This document shows positions 1-9,419 of a stretch of 39,343 bases of DNA, one piece after another; the stretch's first letter is position 1, and the number at the start of each line of letters is the position of its first letter. The notes under the pieces were generated by a model. That model had not been told where the DNA came from. It saw nothing but the letters and a program-made list of their open reading frames with translations, and ran no database searches. Origin of the DNA: an uncultured Eubacteriales bacterium (GTDB lineage: Bacteria; Bacillota; Clostridia; Peptostreptococcales; Anaerovoracaceae); contig URGK01000014.1 of the NCBI GenBank assembly GCA_900547295.1, positions 1 to 39,343 of the forward strand. The letters run 5' to 3'. A program made the translations under genes and the position numbers.

Positions 1-125
1 GCTAAGATGGAAACAGGTGCAAATCCTGTACGGTCCCGCCACTGTAAAGAGGGAGCGCTGTCTATTATGTCACTGGGCAACCGGGAAGGCAGGCAGTGCT
101 ATGATTTCTGAGTCAGGATACATAC
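1..125 (+). promoter_or_regulatory. Cobalamin (B12) riboswitch aptamer, 5' part missing
   Basis: The conserved B12-box core GCCACTG lies at 38-44, preceded by the GGTGCAAATCC motif at 17-27 and CGGTCCC. The conserved 3' element AGTCAGGATAC lies at 111-121, which is the normal order and spacing for the cobalamin aptamer. The window begins inside the conserved core, so the 5' arm of the closing stem and roughly the first 60-70 bases of the aptamer lie outside. Binding of an adenosyl- or other cobalamin would repress the downstream operon through the terminator at 246-287. Seen: the motifs. Known: the riboswitch family. Inferred: the ligand form. Confidence 0.95.
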
Positions 126-245
126 ACAAAACAGTGATTTAACCCAACGGAGAATTGGATAGAAATCGAAACCGTTTAATAAGCAGACAGGGGGCTGTAA
201 TGCGCAGCCTTTATATTAGTGTGCTCTGTTAATAATGATATCCGG

Positions 246-287
246 TGGGGAGAAATATATAGACGTTTCTTCCCATGTTTGTTTTTT
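246..287 (+). terminator. Riboswitch expression platform: intrinsic terminator in the leader
   Basis: A 10-bp stem (246-255 with 266-275, one G-T pair) is followed by the T-rich run TGTTTGTTTTTT at 276-287. It sits between the B12 aptamer and the first gene and ends about 95 bases before the start codon, so control is most likely by transcription termination. A second, smaller stem (GGCTG 193-197 with CAGCC 205-209) lies between aptamer and terminator and may take part in the switch. The rest of 126-381 shows no open reading frame of note, only the leader and the ribosome binding site AAGGAGAG just before 382. Confidence 0.85.
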
Positions 288-381
288 GGGGCAGAGCAGG
301 GGGGATAGTAAACTGCCTTATTAAGGTGGATTTTATCAGTTCGATGTAATTAAAACTACAGTAATTAAGGAAGGAGAGAAT

Positions 382-3300
382 ATGAGGAAGAAAAAAGTTA
401 TAACTAAGGTAATGGCAATGCTGCTGTCATTTGCAGTAGTGTTCAGTATGATGCCGGGAGTGGTGTTTGCTGATACTGGTGCATCTTCTAAGGTGACAGG
501 AACAATTATTGTACATAATGCAGCAGAACTTGCAGCTCTTGGCGGTCAGGATATTGAAGGTACTGTTGAACTTGCAGGCGATATTGATATGGGTAATGTA
601 CCTAGGGAGCCGATTAAAAGCCTGACAGGTACCTTTGAGGGTAATGGATATACAATATCGAATTTGAATATATCGAGCGACGGAAGCAATGGTGGTTATT
701 TAGGCTTAATTGCGAAACTCTCAGGAGATGTGCAAGATCTTCAAATTAAAACAATGACAATATCTGCAACTTCAAAAAGCAAAGTATGTGCTGGTGCAAT
801 TGCAGGAATTATAAATTCATCGAGTGCTAATATAAAGAATTGTAACGTAGATGTTACAATTAATAAAGAACTAGATAATATCAATAATTGCATAGGTGGA
901 ATTGTTGGTAGTACAGATTCAAATAGTGATTATGTTGTAACTATCAATAATGTATTTAGTAGTGTTAATATTGAAAATACAGGGTATATAGGCGGATTAA
1001 TTGGTTGCGCGCAATATATAAAGGAAGTACATATTAGTAATAGCGCGGTGATAGGAAGTATTACTAAAAAAGGATATTCAGGCGGAAGCGGCGGAATTAT
1101 CGGCTGGCTCGGCAACACATCTCCTGTAGTAGCTGAAAATGTATATTTTGGTGGAAACATTACAGGTTCAGGCACATGCGGGTTTGCATATAATAAAACA
1201 ACTAATTCAGCTTCAGCTATTAGAGCGGAGAAAGTGTACTACAATAAAGGATCGTCATCTTGGAGTTCACTTGAAGCTTTATCTAAATCATATGGTTATC
1301 TTACAGGTACGATAGAAGGAAAGTCTACAGATGAGCTAAAGGGACTGACACTTACAGGCTTTGCAAAGAGTGAGGCGTTTGGCGAATATCCTGTTCCTGC
1401 GTGGCTCACAAAGCTGGCTGATAAAGAGCATACGGTTACAGTGAAAGCTGCAGATGCCGGAAGTGTGACTCTGACTAAAGACAATAAAGATACAAATATG
1501 GATGTTAGCAGTGGCGGTGTGTTTACAGCGGTGATTTCAGATGGCATATATACGTATACTGCTGTGCCAAAGGAAGGTGTTGCTAAGGACACTGCAACAG
1601 GTACCCTTATTGTCGGTAAGACCGATAAAGAGATGACAATCACACTTCCATATAAAGTGCCTGATACAGTAATTACATTAGAGCCGGCAAATGCTGACCT
1701 GAAAGTATACAAAGGTACAGATGCGAACGGTGAATTAATATATGCAGAGTCTGCTGATAACGGTTCATATACATATGCGCTTAAAGAGGGCGACTATTAT
1801 TATAAAGCTGAAGCGGAGGATTATGAAACTGCAGCAGGAACATTTAAAGTGCCCGTTGAAAACAGCAGCATCAGTGTTAAACTGACGGCACTTCCTAAAT
1901 ATGAAGTGACATTTGATGTCACATGCGGAGATAAGACTCCTGAAATCAGAGTGTTTAAGGGTGAGAAAAACTACACACCGGGAGAAGACGGTAAATACAG
2001 CCTGACTGCGGGTACATACAGCTATGAGGTTACCGCAGAAGACCATATAACTAAAACAGGGACATTTGAAATAACTGATAACGGACAGACCGTTACCGTT
2101 AAATTAGATACCTTGAAAGGAACCGGTACCGCAGAGGAGCCTTATGTAATAGGCAGCAGAGATGAGCTTGCATATTTTGCACAGCAGGTAAACAAAGGCG
2201 TGAAAAAATATGCTGAAAGCTATGTGAAGCTGTCAGATGATATTGACCTTGGCGGTACAAGCTGGGCGCCTATCGGCAGCAACAGAACAATGCCGTTTAA
2301 GGGACATTTTGACGGACAGGGACATACTGTAAGCGGACTGAATGTTGATAACGCCCGCACATATTACGGCTTCTTTGGCTGTCTTGACAATGCGACAGTT
2401 GAAAACCTTATTTTAAAAGGACAGGTATACTGCTCGGAACCTTATGCAAGAGCAGGTGGTCTGGCAGGATATGCAGTCGGTGATGTTACTATCAAAAACT
2501 GTGGCAGCGCAGTGAATGTTTCAGCCCTAGCAAGAGGCTGCGAGGGTGTAGGCGGACTTGTAGGCGGCTATGAAGACGGTATTGAATACAAGTGGGAAGA
2601 CCACAAAATGCTTATTAAAGAGTCATATAATGCCGGTAACATCGTATGCACAGGTTCCGACTCCAATACTACAATAGGAGGACTTGTAGGCGGCAACAAA
2701 AACTGTGTGCAGCTTGAAGACTGCTACAACGCAGGTACGGTTTACGGACCGGGAGTGCAGGCTGCGGGACTTTTAGGTAATGCAGGAGCGCAGACAGGAG
2801 ATAACTGCAAGCCGTCAATGAAAGGCTGCTATAACTCAGGTAAAGTTGTAGGTGCAGACGGCAAGGCATTCGGACTTTACGCAAAAGGCACAATTGCAGC
2901 CGCAAATATTAAGGACTGCTATGTGGAAGCAGGCACTGCAGCGGGAGCAAACAACGGAGAAACCGTTGTATCAGATAAAGATGCGCGCAAGGAAATGCTC
3001 AAAAAGCTGGGAGCTAACTGGACAGTTGACGACGATGGAAATCCGTACTTAAAGAATACAGAAGCAATTGCGCCGGACACATCTCTTGTTGATGAGCTGA
3101 GCAAGTACCTTGATACTGTTTCTGTTTCTGCAAATACAGAAATAAAGGCAGAATTAAAAGTATTAAAAGACGGCAATACAGCAACAGATGGTATTACAGC
3201 AGAATTTACACAGTCCGCTGATGATATTCACAGCGGCTACATCACAGCATCGGGAAACAGCCTTAAATTAAATAAAAAGAATGAAACAGGCGCGGCAGTT

Positions 3301-5787
3301 ACAGAAACCGCAACACTTAAGCTAAGCAAAGACGGCATTACACTTTCAAAGCCGATAAGCATAGTAATTTATCCTGCAGGGGAAAAAATAACAGCCCTTA
3401 TAGATACAATTGCTAAAAGCTATGTTAACAAATATGACGAATGGGTTGTATTTGATATGGCAGCCTATGCCGGACTTACAGGCAAAACATATAGGACAAG
3501 TGACGAGGCAAAACAGAATTATCTGAACCTGACAATCAATGCGCTTGAGCAAAACAGCGCAACCGCATCAGATCGTGCAAAGGGCGAGATAATTTTAAGC
3601 GCACTCAATATAGACTCTACAAAATTAAAGACATATGGCGGTACAGAGTATAATAATGCGGCAAAGCTTAAGGCTATGGCAGGAAATGCTGCATATTATA
3701 CAGCTCCTTGGATTCTGCTTGCCGACGAGCAGGGCAATGTAAATCTGACAGCAGCGCAGGTACAGCAGCTTGTAAAAACTCTGACCGACAGTCAGGGGTC
3801 AAACGGTATCTGTCAGGGCTCATACTGGGGTAAAAAATATGATGACATTGACACAACAGGAACAGCACTTGCAGCGCTTGCACGCTTTGCAAGAGCAAGT
3901 GAAGATACCTATGGAGTAAAATCCGCAGCAGCAGACTTTATTAAAAATGCCGTTTCAGGTTTAGAGAAAGCGCAGGGTGAAAACGGATCCTTTGGAAACG
4001 TAAATACAGATGCAATGGTTATTACAGGACTTGCTGCAATCGGAACAAATCCGAACAATTTCAGCAAAAACGGAAGCAGTCTTGCAGATGCGCTTACACT
4101 TTACATTAATGACAGCCATAACGGATTTACTACAGGATATTCAGACGGAACAGCTGGTGAAAAAGCGCAGGCGCTTGCAACAGAGCAGGGTTTCCGCGCG
4201 CTTATCGTGCTTGAAAAGATAAAGAACTCTGAAAACGGAGATAGCTACAATATTTATACAGGTAAGAACTATACAGGTACGGAGCAGCCGTCACCGGAAC
4301 CGAAACCAGAGTCGGGTAAAAATCCGGGAAGCGCTACAGGTGAGGGAAAAACAGAAGAAACCCCAGAAACTCCAAATCCGGGCGAGCCGGGCAGCAAGAA
4401 CATAGTTGCAAGCCTTACGGTTTCACCGGATGGCAGTAATGAGTGGATTACGGCTGCAGGCTACACGCTTGCAGAAGGAAGCACAGCATATGATCTTATT
4501 ACTAAAGCCCTTGCAGCTTCAGGCATGAGCTGCATAGGCGCTGATAAAAATTACATTACAGCAGTAAGCAAAGGCAGTATTACCTTGGCAAACTTCGACA
4601 AAGGACCTAACAGTGGCTGGCTGTATAGCGTAAATGGCGTATTACCAAACGTTGGTATTCAGGATTATATATTGAAAAACGGGGACAGTGTTAAACTTTA
4701 CTATGTAGAAGACTGGACCAAGGATTCACAGGCAGGCGCATGGACTGGCACAAATAATGAAGTTATAACAACCGGAAATACAGGTTCAGCAATTACAACT
4801 GTGCCGACAGAAGTTAAGATATCAGGAAACACTGCTACTGCAACGGTAACAGAGGAAAACGCTGCAGAACTTATCAAGCAGGCCAAGGAAAACAAATCGG
4901 CAGAGATAGTAATTAACGTATTATCATCAGATACTAATGATGCCGAAACAGTAAACCTTGAACTTGATAAGAAAACCGTTGAAAGCATAGTAAAAGATAC
5001 AGAAGCGACTGTTACTGTTAAAACACCTGCAGGAGAAATTAACCTTGATAAGGAAACTTTAAAACAGATAGCAGGCGAAGCCTCAGGAAACAAAATATCA
5101 ATTGAAATAACCAAGGTATCAAAGCCTGAGGAAGCACAGAAATCACTTGTTGGAGCAAACGGACAGATATTTAAGCTTGCAGCTAAATCAGGAAACAAGA
5201 TGATATCCAAATTCAAAGGAACTGTGACAGTAAGACTTGCCGTACCTGCTGCGCTTAAAGACAAGAACATAGCTGCAGTACATATTAAAGATGGAGCCTT
5301 AGAGAAGCTTGAAGGCAGGAGAATTACTCAGAACAAGGTAGAGTTCTATGAATTTAAAACACCTCATTTCAGTGAATTTGCTCTTGTAGATACTGCAGAT
5401 GTTAAACTTGACAGTGACGATAAGAATGATAGCGCTGATAAGGCAAAATCTCTGATTAAGGAACTTAAACTCAAGGCTGTATCATCAAAGACAGCCAAGA
5501 AGAATGTCAAGGTCACTGTGAAGATGAACAGTAAGAATAATACTTTGATTAAGGAACTTTCAGATATGGGATACACTGTTAAGTACAGGTATTACAGATC
5601 AGTGAAGAAAGCTTCAAAGTATACAGCAGTTAAGACTAAGACTTCTAAGACATATATAAATACAAAAGGCAAAAGGGGTTCAAAATATTACTATAAAGTA
5701 AGAGCGGTTGTATATGACGGAGATAAGGTTATAGCGCAGAGTGCGCTGAAACAGTGTAAATACGCCGTAAGAACATGGACTAAATAG
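382..5787 (+). CDS. Giant secreted surface protein with transcobalamin-like alpha and beta (DUF4430) domains
   Basis: This 1801-residue exported protein is the first gene under the B12 riboswitch. Residues 1-31 are a signal peptide (basic start, hydrophobic core, VFA end). Residues about 40-330 and 580-890 are GLUG-like adhesin repeats (GGxxG, DIDLGG and FDGQGHTVSGL motifs). Residues 350-575 hold PEGA/carboxypeptidase-regulatory-like beta repeats, and 900-1003 look Ig-like. Residues about 1005-1290 form a helical prenyltransferase/squalene-cyclase-type repeat domain (GSFGNVNTDAMVITGLAAIG). After a Pro-rich linker, 1339-1446 is a DUF4430 domain with hallmark SGWLYSVNG (S1411-G1412-W1413) and YILKNGDSVKLYY. 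The alpha-barrel plus DUF4430 order is that of vertebrate transcobalamin/intrinsic factor. Residues 1690-1801 form a Lys/Tyr-rich Fn3-like tail, probably holding it at the wall; no LPXTG is present. Inferred role: extracellular corrinoid capture. Start ATG 382 follows AAGGAGAG. DNA around 640-1080 is strikingly AT-rich compared with the rest. Confidence 0.85.
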   Translation: MRKKKVITKVMAMLLSFAVVFSMMPGVVFADTGASSKVTGTIIVHNAAELAALGGQDIEGTVELAGDIDMGNVPREPIKSLTGTFEGNGYTISNLNISSDGSNGGYLGLIAKLSGDVQDLQIKTMTISATSKSKVCAGAIAGIINSSSANIKNCNVDVTINKELDNINNCIGGIVGSTDSNSDYVVTINNVFSSVNIENTGYIGGLIGCAQYIKEVHISNSAVIGSITKKGYSGGSGGIIGWLGNTSPVVAENVYFGGNITGSGTCGFAYNKTTNSASAIRAEKVYYNKGSSSWSSLEALSKSYGYLTGTIEGKSTDELKGLTLTGFAKSEAFGEYPVPAWLTKLADKEHTVTVKAADAGSVTLTKDNKDTNMDVSSGGVFTAVISDGIYTYTAVPKEGVAKDTATGTLIVGKTDKEMTITLPYKVPDTVITLEPANADLKVYKGTDANGELIYAESADNGSYTYALKEGDYYYKAEAEDYETAAGTFKVPVENSSISVKLTALPKYEVTFDVTCGDKTPEIRVFKGEKNYTPGEDGKYSLTAGTYSYEVTAEDHITKTGTFEITDNGQTVTVKLDTLKGTGTAEEPYVIGSRDELAYFAQQVNKGVKKYAESYVKLSDDIDLGGTSWAPIGSNRTMPFKGHFDGQGHTVSGLNVDNARTYYGFFGCLDNATVENLILKGQVYCSEPYARAGGLAGYAVGDVTIKNCGSAVNVSALARGCEGVGGLVGGYEDGIEYKWEDHKMLIKESYNAGNIVCTGSDSNTTIGGLVGGNKNCVQLEDCYNAGTVYGPGVQAAGLLGNAGAQTGDNCKPSMKGCYNSGKVVGADGKAFGLYAKGTIAAANIKDCYVEAGTAAGANNGETVVSDKDARKEMLKKLGANWTVDDDGNPYLKNTEAIAPDTSLVDELSKYLDTVSVSANTEIKAELKVLKDGNTATDGITAEFTQSADDIHSGYITASGNSLKLNKKNETGAAVTETATLKLSKDGITLSKPISIVIYPAGEKITALIDTIAKSYVNKYDEWVVFDMAAYAGLTGKTYRTSDEAKQNYLNLTINALEQNSATASDRAKGEIILSALNIDSTKLKTYGGTEYNNAAKLKAMAGNAAYYTAPWILLADEQGNVNLTAAQVQQLVKTLTDSQGSNGICQGSYWGKKYDDIDTTGTALAALARFARASEDTYGVKSAAADFIKNAVSGLEKAQGENGSFGNVNTDAMVITGLAAIGTNPNNFSKNGSSLADALTLYINDSHNGFTTGYSDGTAGEKAQALATEQGFRALIVLEKIKNSENGDSYNIYTGKNYTGTEQPSPEPKPESGKNPGSATGEGKTEETPETPNPGEPGSKNIVASLTVSPDGSNEWITAAGYTLAEGSTAYDLITKALAASGMSCIGADKNYITAVSKGSITLANFDKGPNSGWLYSVNGVLPNVGIQDYILKNGDSVKLYYVEDWTKDSQAGAWTGTNNEVITTGNTGSAITTVPTEVKISGNTATATVTEENAAELIKQAKENKSAEIVINVLSSDTNDAETVNLELDKKTVESIVKDTEATVTVKTPAGEINLDKETLKQIAGEASGNKISIEITKVSKPEEAQKSLVGANGQIFKLAAKSGNKMISKFKGTVTVRLAVPAALKDKNIAAVHIKDGALEKLEGRRITQNKVEFYEFKTPHFSEFALVDTADVKLDSDDKNDSADKAKSLIKELKLKAVSSKTAKKNVKVTVKMNSKNNTLIKELSDMGYTVKYRYYRSVKKASKYTAVKTKTSKTYINTKGKRGSKYYYKVRAVVYDGDKVIAQSALKQCKYAVRTWTK

Positions 5788-5794
5788 TTATAGT

Positions 5795-5835
5795 GAGGGT
5801 CTGCATATCAGGAAAGCAGGCCCTCTGAACTTTTA
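5795..5835 (+). terminator. Stem-loop after the surface-protein gene, weak terminator or processing site
   Basis: A 10-bp stem (GAGGGTCTGC 5795-5804 with GCAGGCCCTC 5816-5825, one T-G pair) starts 7 bases after the stop codon and is followed only by the short run CTTTTAG. The weak T tract suggests partial termination or 3' end protection that would lower expression of the downstream transporter genes relative to the surface protein. Confidence 0.55.
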
Positions 5836-5858
5836 GCAGGTATCCCGCAAAATGTGAA

Positions 5859-5887
5859 TTTACAACAGGTGAAATTAAAGATATAAT
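5859..5887 (+). promoter_or_regulatory. Candidate internal promoter before the membrane DUF4430 / ECF genes
   Basis: TTTACA (5859-5864) and TATAAT (5882-5887) are separated by exactly 17 bases, a near-consensus sigma-A promoter. It lies 53 bases before the next start codon and outside riboswitch control, so it could give a basal level of the transporter. Just downstream, AAAAGCCT (5893-5900) and AGGCTTTT (5921-5928) can pair around a 20-base loop containing CCGGAGG, close to the ribosome binding site of the next gene. Confidence 0.5.
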
Positions 5888-5939
5888 TAGAAAAAAGCCT
5901 TATACCGGAGGAAAAAACGCAGGCTTTTGTGGAGTGAAT

Positions 5940-6848
5940 ATGGATAACATACTTAGAAAAAAACGAATAAGAAGAATAGCCCTTGCCGCTCTTGCAGCTT
6001 TATGCGTAATTGGCGGCATACTTGCGCTTAATGTGGAAAGGGCAGACTACAGAGCCAGCCTCGGCAATGCGGTGTCTGATGCCGAAAAGCTGCTTCTTGA
6101 GGCTGAAACGGGCTACGAAAAAGGACAGTATCTTCCTGACACAGTAGTGGCGTTTTCAGAGGATATAGAGGCTGCAAAGACGGTTTATGAGGACAAGTCA
6201 AGTGTATATGAGGAGCAGAAAGCCGCATATGAAGCTCTGAAAGAGAGTATCGGGGAGTTTAAAAAAGCCGCGAACAAGGATGATTTAACAAAGAAAGAAA
6301 TAGCAAAGGAAAAGGCAAACGCAGAAAAGGATAAATCCGAAAGCGATAAAAAAAGTTCTAAGACTTCTGAATCAAAGAGCGGCAGCAGGGCAGGAAAGTC
6401 TGATAAAAAATTTTCTTCAGACAAAGCTGTTAAAGATGAAAAGATAACAGTGAGCATACAGATAAGATGCGATAATCTTTCGAATGATATGTCAAAGCTG
6501 ACAGATGAGGCAAAGGTGCCGTATGTTCCGTCAGACGGTGTTATCCTGAGCAGAACAAAGTACAGGTGCGAAAAGAATGCGACAGTGTACGATGTGCTTT
6601 ACGCTGTATGCAGGAATCATAATATACATATAGAATCAAACTATACGCCTGTATACGGCTCATATTACATTGAGGGAATAAACCATCTGTATGAGTTTGA
6701 CGCAGGCTCTGAAAGCGGATGGATGTACAGAGTAAACGGCAGGTATCCCGACTACGGCTGTTCGTCTTACAAGCTGAAAGACGGCGACAGTATTGTATGG
6801 GCATACACCTGCAATCTGGGAAAGGATCTGGGGCATGAATACAATTAA
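5940..6848 (+). CDS. Membrane-anchored DUF4430 (transcobalamin beta-domain-like) protein
   Basis: The protein has 302 residues. An N-terminal anchor (basic RKKRIRR followed by about 18 hydrophobic residues) precedes a coiled coil at about 30-110, a Lys/Ser/Asp-rich linker at 110-155, and a C-terminal DUF4430 domain at about 160-298 with ESGWMYRVNG (S259-G260-W261) and YKLKDGDSIVWAY. It therefore holds the beta half of the transcobalamin-like pair on a stalk at the outer face of the membrane, next to the ECF transporter encoded immediately downstream. ATG 5940 is preferred because GGAG at 5931-5934 is 5 bases upstream and overlaps the alternative GTG at 5934. Its end overlaps the T-protein gene by 14 bases. 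Inferred role: docking or receiving corrinoid at the importer; a direct substrate is not shown by sequence. Confidence 0.75.
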   Translation: MDNILRKKRIRRIALAALAALCVIGGILALNVERADYRASLGNAVSDAEKLLLEAETGYEKGQYLPDTVVAFSEDIEAAKTVYEDKSSVYEEQKAAYEALKESIGEFKKAANKDDLTKKEIAKEKANAEKDKSESDKKSSKTSESKSGSRAGKSDKKFSSDKAVKDEKITVSIQIRCDNLSNDMSKLTDEAKVPYVPSDGVILSRTKYRCEKNATVYDVLYAVCRNHNIHIESNYTPVYGSYYIEGINHLYEFDAGSESGWMYRVNGRYPDYGCSSYKLKDGDSIVWAYTCNLGKDLGHEYN

Positions 6849-7746
6849 AAAGGGTCTGGGGGAGTCCTGCGAATTTGCAGGATATCATCCGGCTGTAAAC
6901 CTCGTATTCTATGCCTTTGCCATAGGCATAGCCATGTTTTCCACAAGACCTCTGTTTATAGGGATAGGATTTGTATGCTCATGGGGCTATTCTGTGCTTT
7001 TAGGCGGCAGCAAGGCTGTGAAAACAAATATCCTGTTCATGGTGCCGGCAATTATCATAATGGTTGTCATAAACACATTCTTTACCCATGACGGGGAAAC
7101 TGTGCTGTTTTATCTTAACGGCAACAGGATTACACTGGAAGCCCTTGTATACGGAGCGGCGGCGGCCTTTGTGCTGACATCAGTTATAGTATGGTTTGCA
7201 AGCTTCAACATCATAATGACATCGGATAAATTCATATATATGTTCGGAAAGACGGCTCCTGTTTTAGGGCTCACCCTTTCAATGATATTCAGATTTATCC
7301 CTCTGCTCAAGTCAAGATTTGCGGAAATCTCCATGGGACAAAAATGCATGGGCAGGGGGCAGCAGAGGGGCCTTATCAGAAAGACAAGACTGATACTGAA
7401 AGAAGTATCAATCCTCATATCATGGTCGCTGGAGGCTTCAATTGAAACAGCAGACTCCATGGAGGCAAGAGGATACGGACTTAAAGGCAGGACAAGCTTT
7501 CATCTGTTTAAATTTACAAATCGTGATTTCAAGGCTCTTGCGGCCATAGCCGTGACAGGAGGAATTTCTGCGGCAGGCTGCATTATGGGCAAAACAGGTA
7601 TGTACTATTATCCTGTGATTAAAGCAGGAGATTTTGATATGATGACAATTCTGGCAGCGGCAGCCTATGCGCTGCTTCTGGTTATACCGTTTGCAATTGA
7701 TGTGAGAGGAGAAGTTAAATGGAAGCAATTAAATTTACAGATGTAA
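6835..7746 (+). CDS. ECF transporter T component (EcfT/CbiQ family transmembrane protein)
   Basis: The protein has 303 residues, with several hydrophobic segments in the first ~140 residues and a long cytoplasmic coupling-helix region. That region carries the two EcfT-type Ala/Gly-Arg-Gly motifs, GRG at 173-175 and ARG at 211-213, which contact the ATPases. T proteins link the ATP-hydrolysing subunits to a substrate-binding S component in energy-coupling-factor vitamin importers. ATG 6835 is taken as the start because the conserved sequence begins there and GGGG lies just upstream; an in-frame ATG at 6793 falls inside the preceding gene. It overlaps both neighbours (14 and 28 bases), indicating translational coupling. 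Being next to its own ATPase and S genes, this is a dedicated (group I-like) ECF system. Confidence 0.9.
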   Translation: MNTIKKGLGESCEFAGYHPAVNLVFYAFAIGIAMFSTRPLFIGIGFVCSWGYSVLLGGSKAVKTNILFMVPAIIIMVVINTFFTHDGETVLFYLNGNRITLEALVYGAAAAFVLTSVIVWFASFNIIMTSDKFIYMFGKTAPVLGLTLSMIFRFIPLLKSRFAEISMGQKCMGRGQQRGLIRKTRLILKEVSILISWSLEASIETADSMEARGYGLKGRTSFHLFKFTNRDFKALAAIAVTGGISAAGCIMGKTGMYYYPVIKAGDFDMMTILAAAAYALLLVIPFAIDVRGEVKWKQLNLQM

Positions 7747-9419
7747 ACTTTACATATCCTCTCTGCGAGAAAAAAGCGCTTGATAATATAAATCTTTCGG
7801 TTGATATGTCGGAATTCATAGTGCTGTGCGGTAAATCCGGCTGTGGCAAAAGCACGCTTCTTCGGCACCTTAAGAAAAATCTGACTCCCTACGGATACAG
7901 AGAGGGAAGTGTCCGGTACAGGGGAGAGGAGATTGCAGAGCTTGATGACAGGCTCAGTGTGTCTGAAATAGGATATGTGCAGCAGAATCCGGATAATCAG
8001 ATAGTCACAGACAAGGTTTGGCACGAGCTTGCCTTTGGTCTTGAAAGCCTTGGGTTTGACAATGCCTCAATCAGAAGAAGAGTTGCGGAGATGGCCAATT
8101 TCTTCGATATACAGGGGTGGTTCCGCAAAAGCGTTACAGAACTTTCGGGAGGACAGAAGCAGCTTTTAAATCTGGCTTCTGTTATGGTTATGCAGCCGAA
8201 GGTGCTTATTCTCGATGAGCCTGCGGCCCAGCTTGATCCGATTGCAGCATCGGAGTTTATGAGGACACTTTACCGCATCAACCGTGAACTTGGCACTACA
8301 GTCATAATTTCGGAACACAGACTTGAAGAGCTGTTTCCAATGGCAGACAGGGTGGCAGTCATGGACGAGGGAAAAATTATTTGCTGTGACAGTCCGCGTA
8401 ATGTAGGTACTGCACTTGCGGCGGCAGAGCATCCTATGTTTTACGGGCTGCCCGCTGTGATGAAGATATATGCGCGGGCAGGAGCCGGAGGCAAATGTCC
8501 TATGACTATAAGGGACGGCAGACTGTGGCTTGAAAGTATTTTGGGAGAGCCTGAGGAAAAAGCTTGCGATAAAAAAGACGAAAAAGAAAAAAGCAGAGAA
8601 TACAAAAGAGAAAAGAAAAAGAAAACAGATGAAGAATACATAATAGATGCAAGAGACGTGCATTTCTCCTATGACAGAAATTCGGGAGAGGTTTTAAGAA
8701 GGCTTAACCTCAGAGTAAAAAAAGGCGAATGGTACTGCCTGATGGGAGGAAACGGAGCAGGCAAAAGCACGACACTTAAAGTGCTATGCGGAATACTTAA
8801 ACCACAGAGAGGCAATGTTACAATAGACGGTCTTGACGTAAAAAAGACGGGAAGCAGGCTCTTTGAGGGGAGACTTGCAATGGTTCCTCAGAACCCGCAG
8901 GCGCTGTTTACGGAGATAACTGTTGAAGAAGAGCTGCTTGAGGCGCTGTATTACAGCAAGGAAGCAGACAGCGAAAAGGTTAAGGCTGCTTCGGATATGA
9001 TGGAGCAGATGGAGCTTTCGCATCTTGCAAAGGCTCACCCTTATGATTTGTCGGGAGGAGAGCAGCAGAGGCTGGCGCTGGGCAAGATACTGCTCCTTAA
9101 GCCTCGGATACTTATCCTTGATGAGCCGACAAAAGGGCTTGATCCTTTCTTCAAAAGAACCCTTGCTCAGATTTTTAAGGGACTGGTCGAAAGAGGCGTG
9201 ACAATATTCATGGTATCACACGATATAGAATTCTGTGCAGAATATGCTGACAGATGCGCCATGTTCTTTGACGGAGATATCGTTTCCGAGGGAGAACCTC
9301 AGGCGTTTTTCTCAGGGAACAGCTTCTATACGACTGTATCCAACAGAATGGCAAGAGGGTGGTTTCCGAAGGCTGTCACATGGGAGGAGGCTTTACAGTG
9401 CGTCAGGGATTCAATGTAA
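7719..9419 (+). CDS. ECF transporter A component, fused double ABC ATPase
   Basis: The 566-residue protein holds two complete ABC nucleotide-binding domains. The first has Walker A GKSGCGKST (38-46), Q-loop VQQNPDNQ, signature LSGGQ (about 141), Walker B ILDEP and the SEH switch. The second has GGNGAGKST (about 343), LSGGE (about 445), ILDEPTKGLDP and SHD. A strongly charged Lys/Glu linker of about 40 residues joins them. It powers the ECF importer, replacing the usual separate EcfA and EcfA' subunits with one polypeptide. The start has AGAGGAG about 7 bases upstream and lies within the end of the T-protein gene. Both halves keep all catalytic motifs, so both sites look active. Confidence 0.95.
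   Translation: MEAIKFTDVNFTYPLCEKKALDNINLSVDMSEFIVLCGKSGCGKSTLLRHLKKNLTPYGYREGSVRYRGEEIAELDDRLSVSEIGYVQQNPDNQIVTDKVWHELAFGLESLGFDNASIRRRVAEMANFFDIQGWFRKSVTELSGGQKQLLNLASVMVMQPKVLILDEPAAQLDPIAASEFMRTLYRINRELGTTVIISEHRLEELFPMADRVAVMDEGKIICCDSPRNVGTALAAAEHPMFYGLPAVMKIYARAGAGGKCPMTIRDGRLWLESILGEPEEKACDKKDEKEKSREYKREKKKKTDEEYIIDARDVHFSYDRNSGEVLRRLNLRVKKGEWYCLMGGNGAGKSTTLKVLCGILKPQRGNVTIDGLDVKKTGSRLFEGRLAMVPQNPQALFTEITVEEELLEALYYSKEADSEKVKAASDMMEQMELSHLAKAHPYDLSGGEQQRLALGKILLLKPRILILDEPTKGLDPFFKRTLAQIFKGLVERGVTIFMVSHDIEFCAEYADRCAMFFDGDIVSEGEPQAFFSGNSFYTTVSNRMARGWFPKAVTWEEALQCVRDSM

Noticed and set aside
4701..5270. 189-codon open frame on the minus strand inside the giant surface-protein gene
   Set aside because: It lies antisense to a well-supported domain region, has no ribosome site, and its composition is the mirror of the Lys/Thr-rich sense codons.
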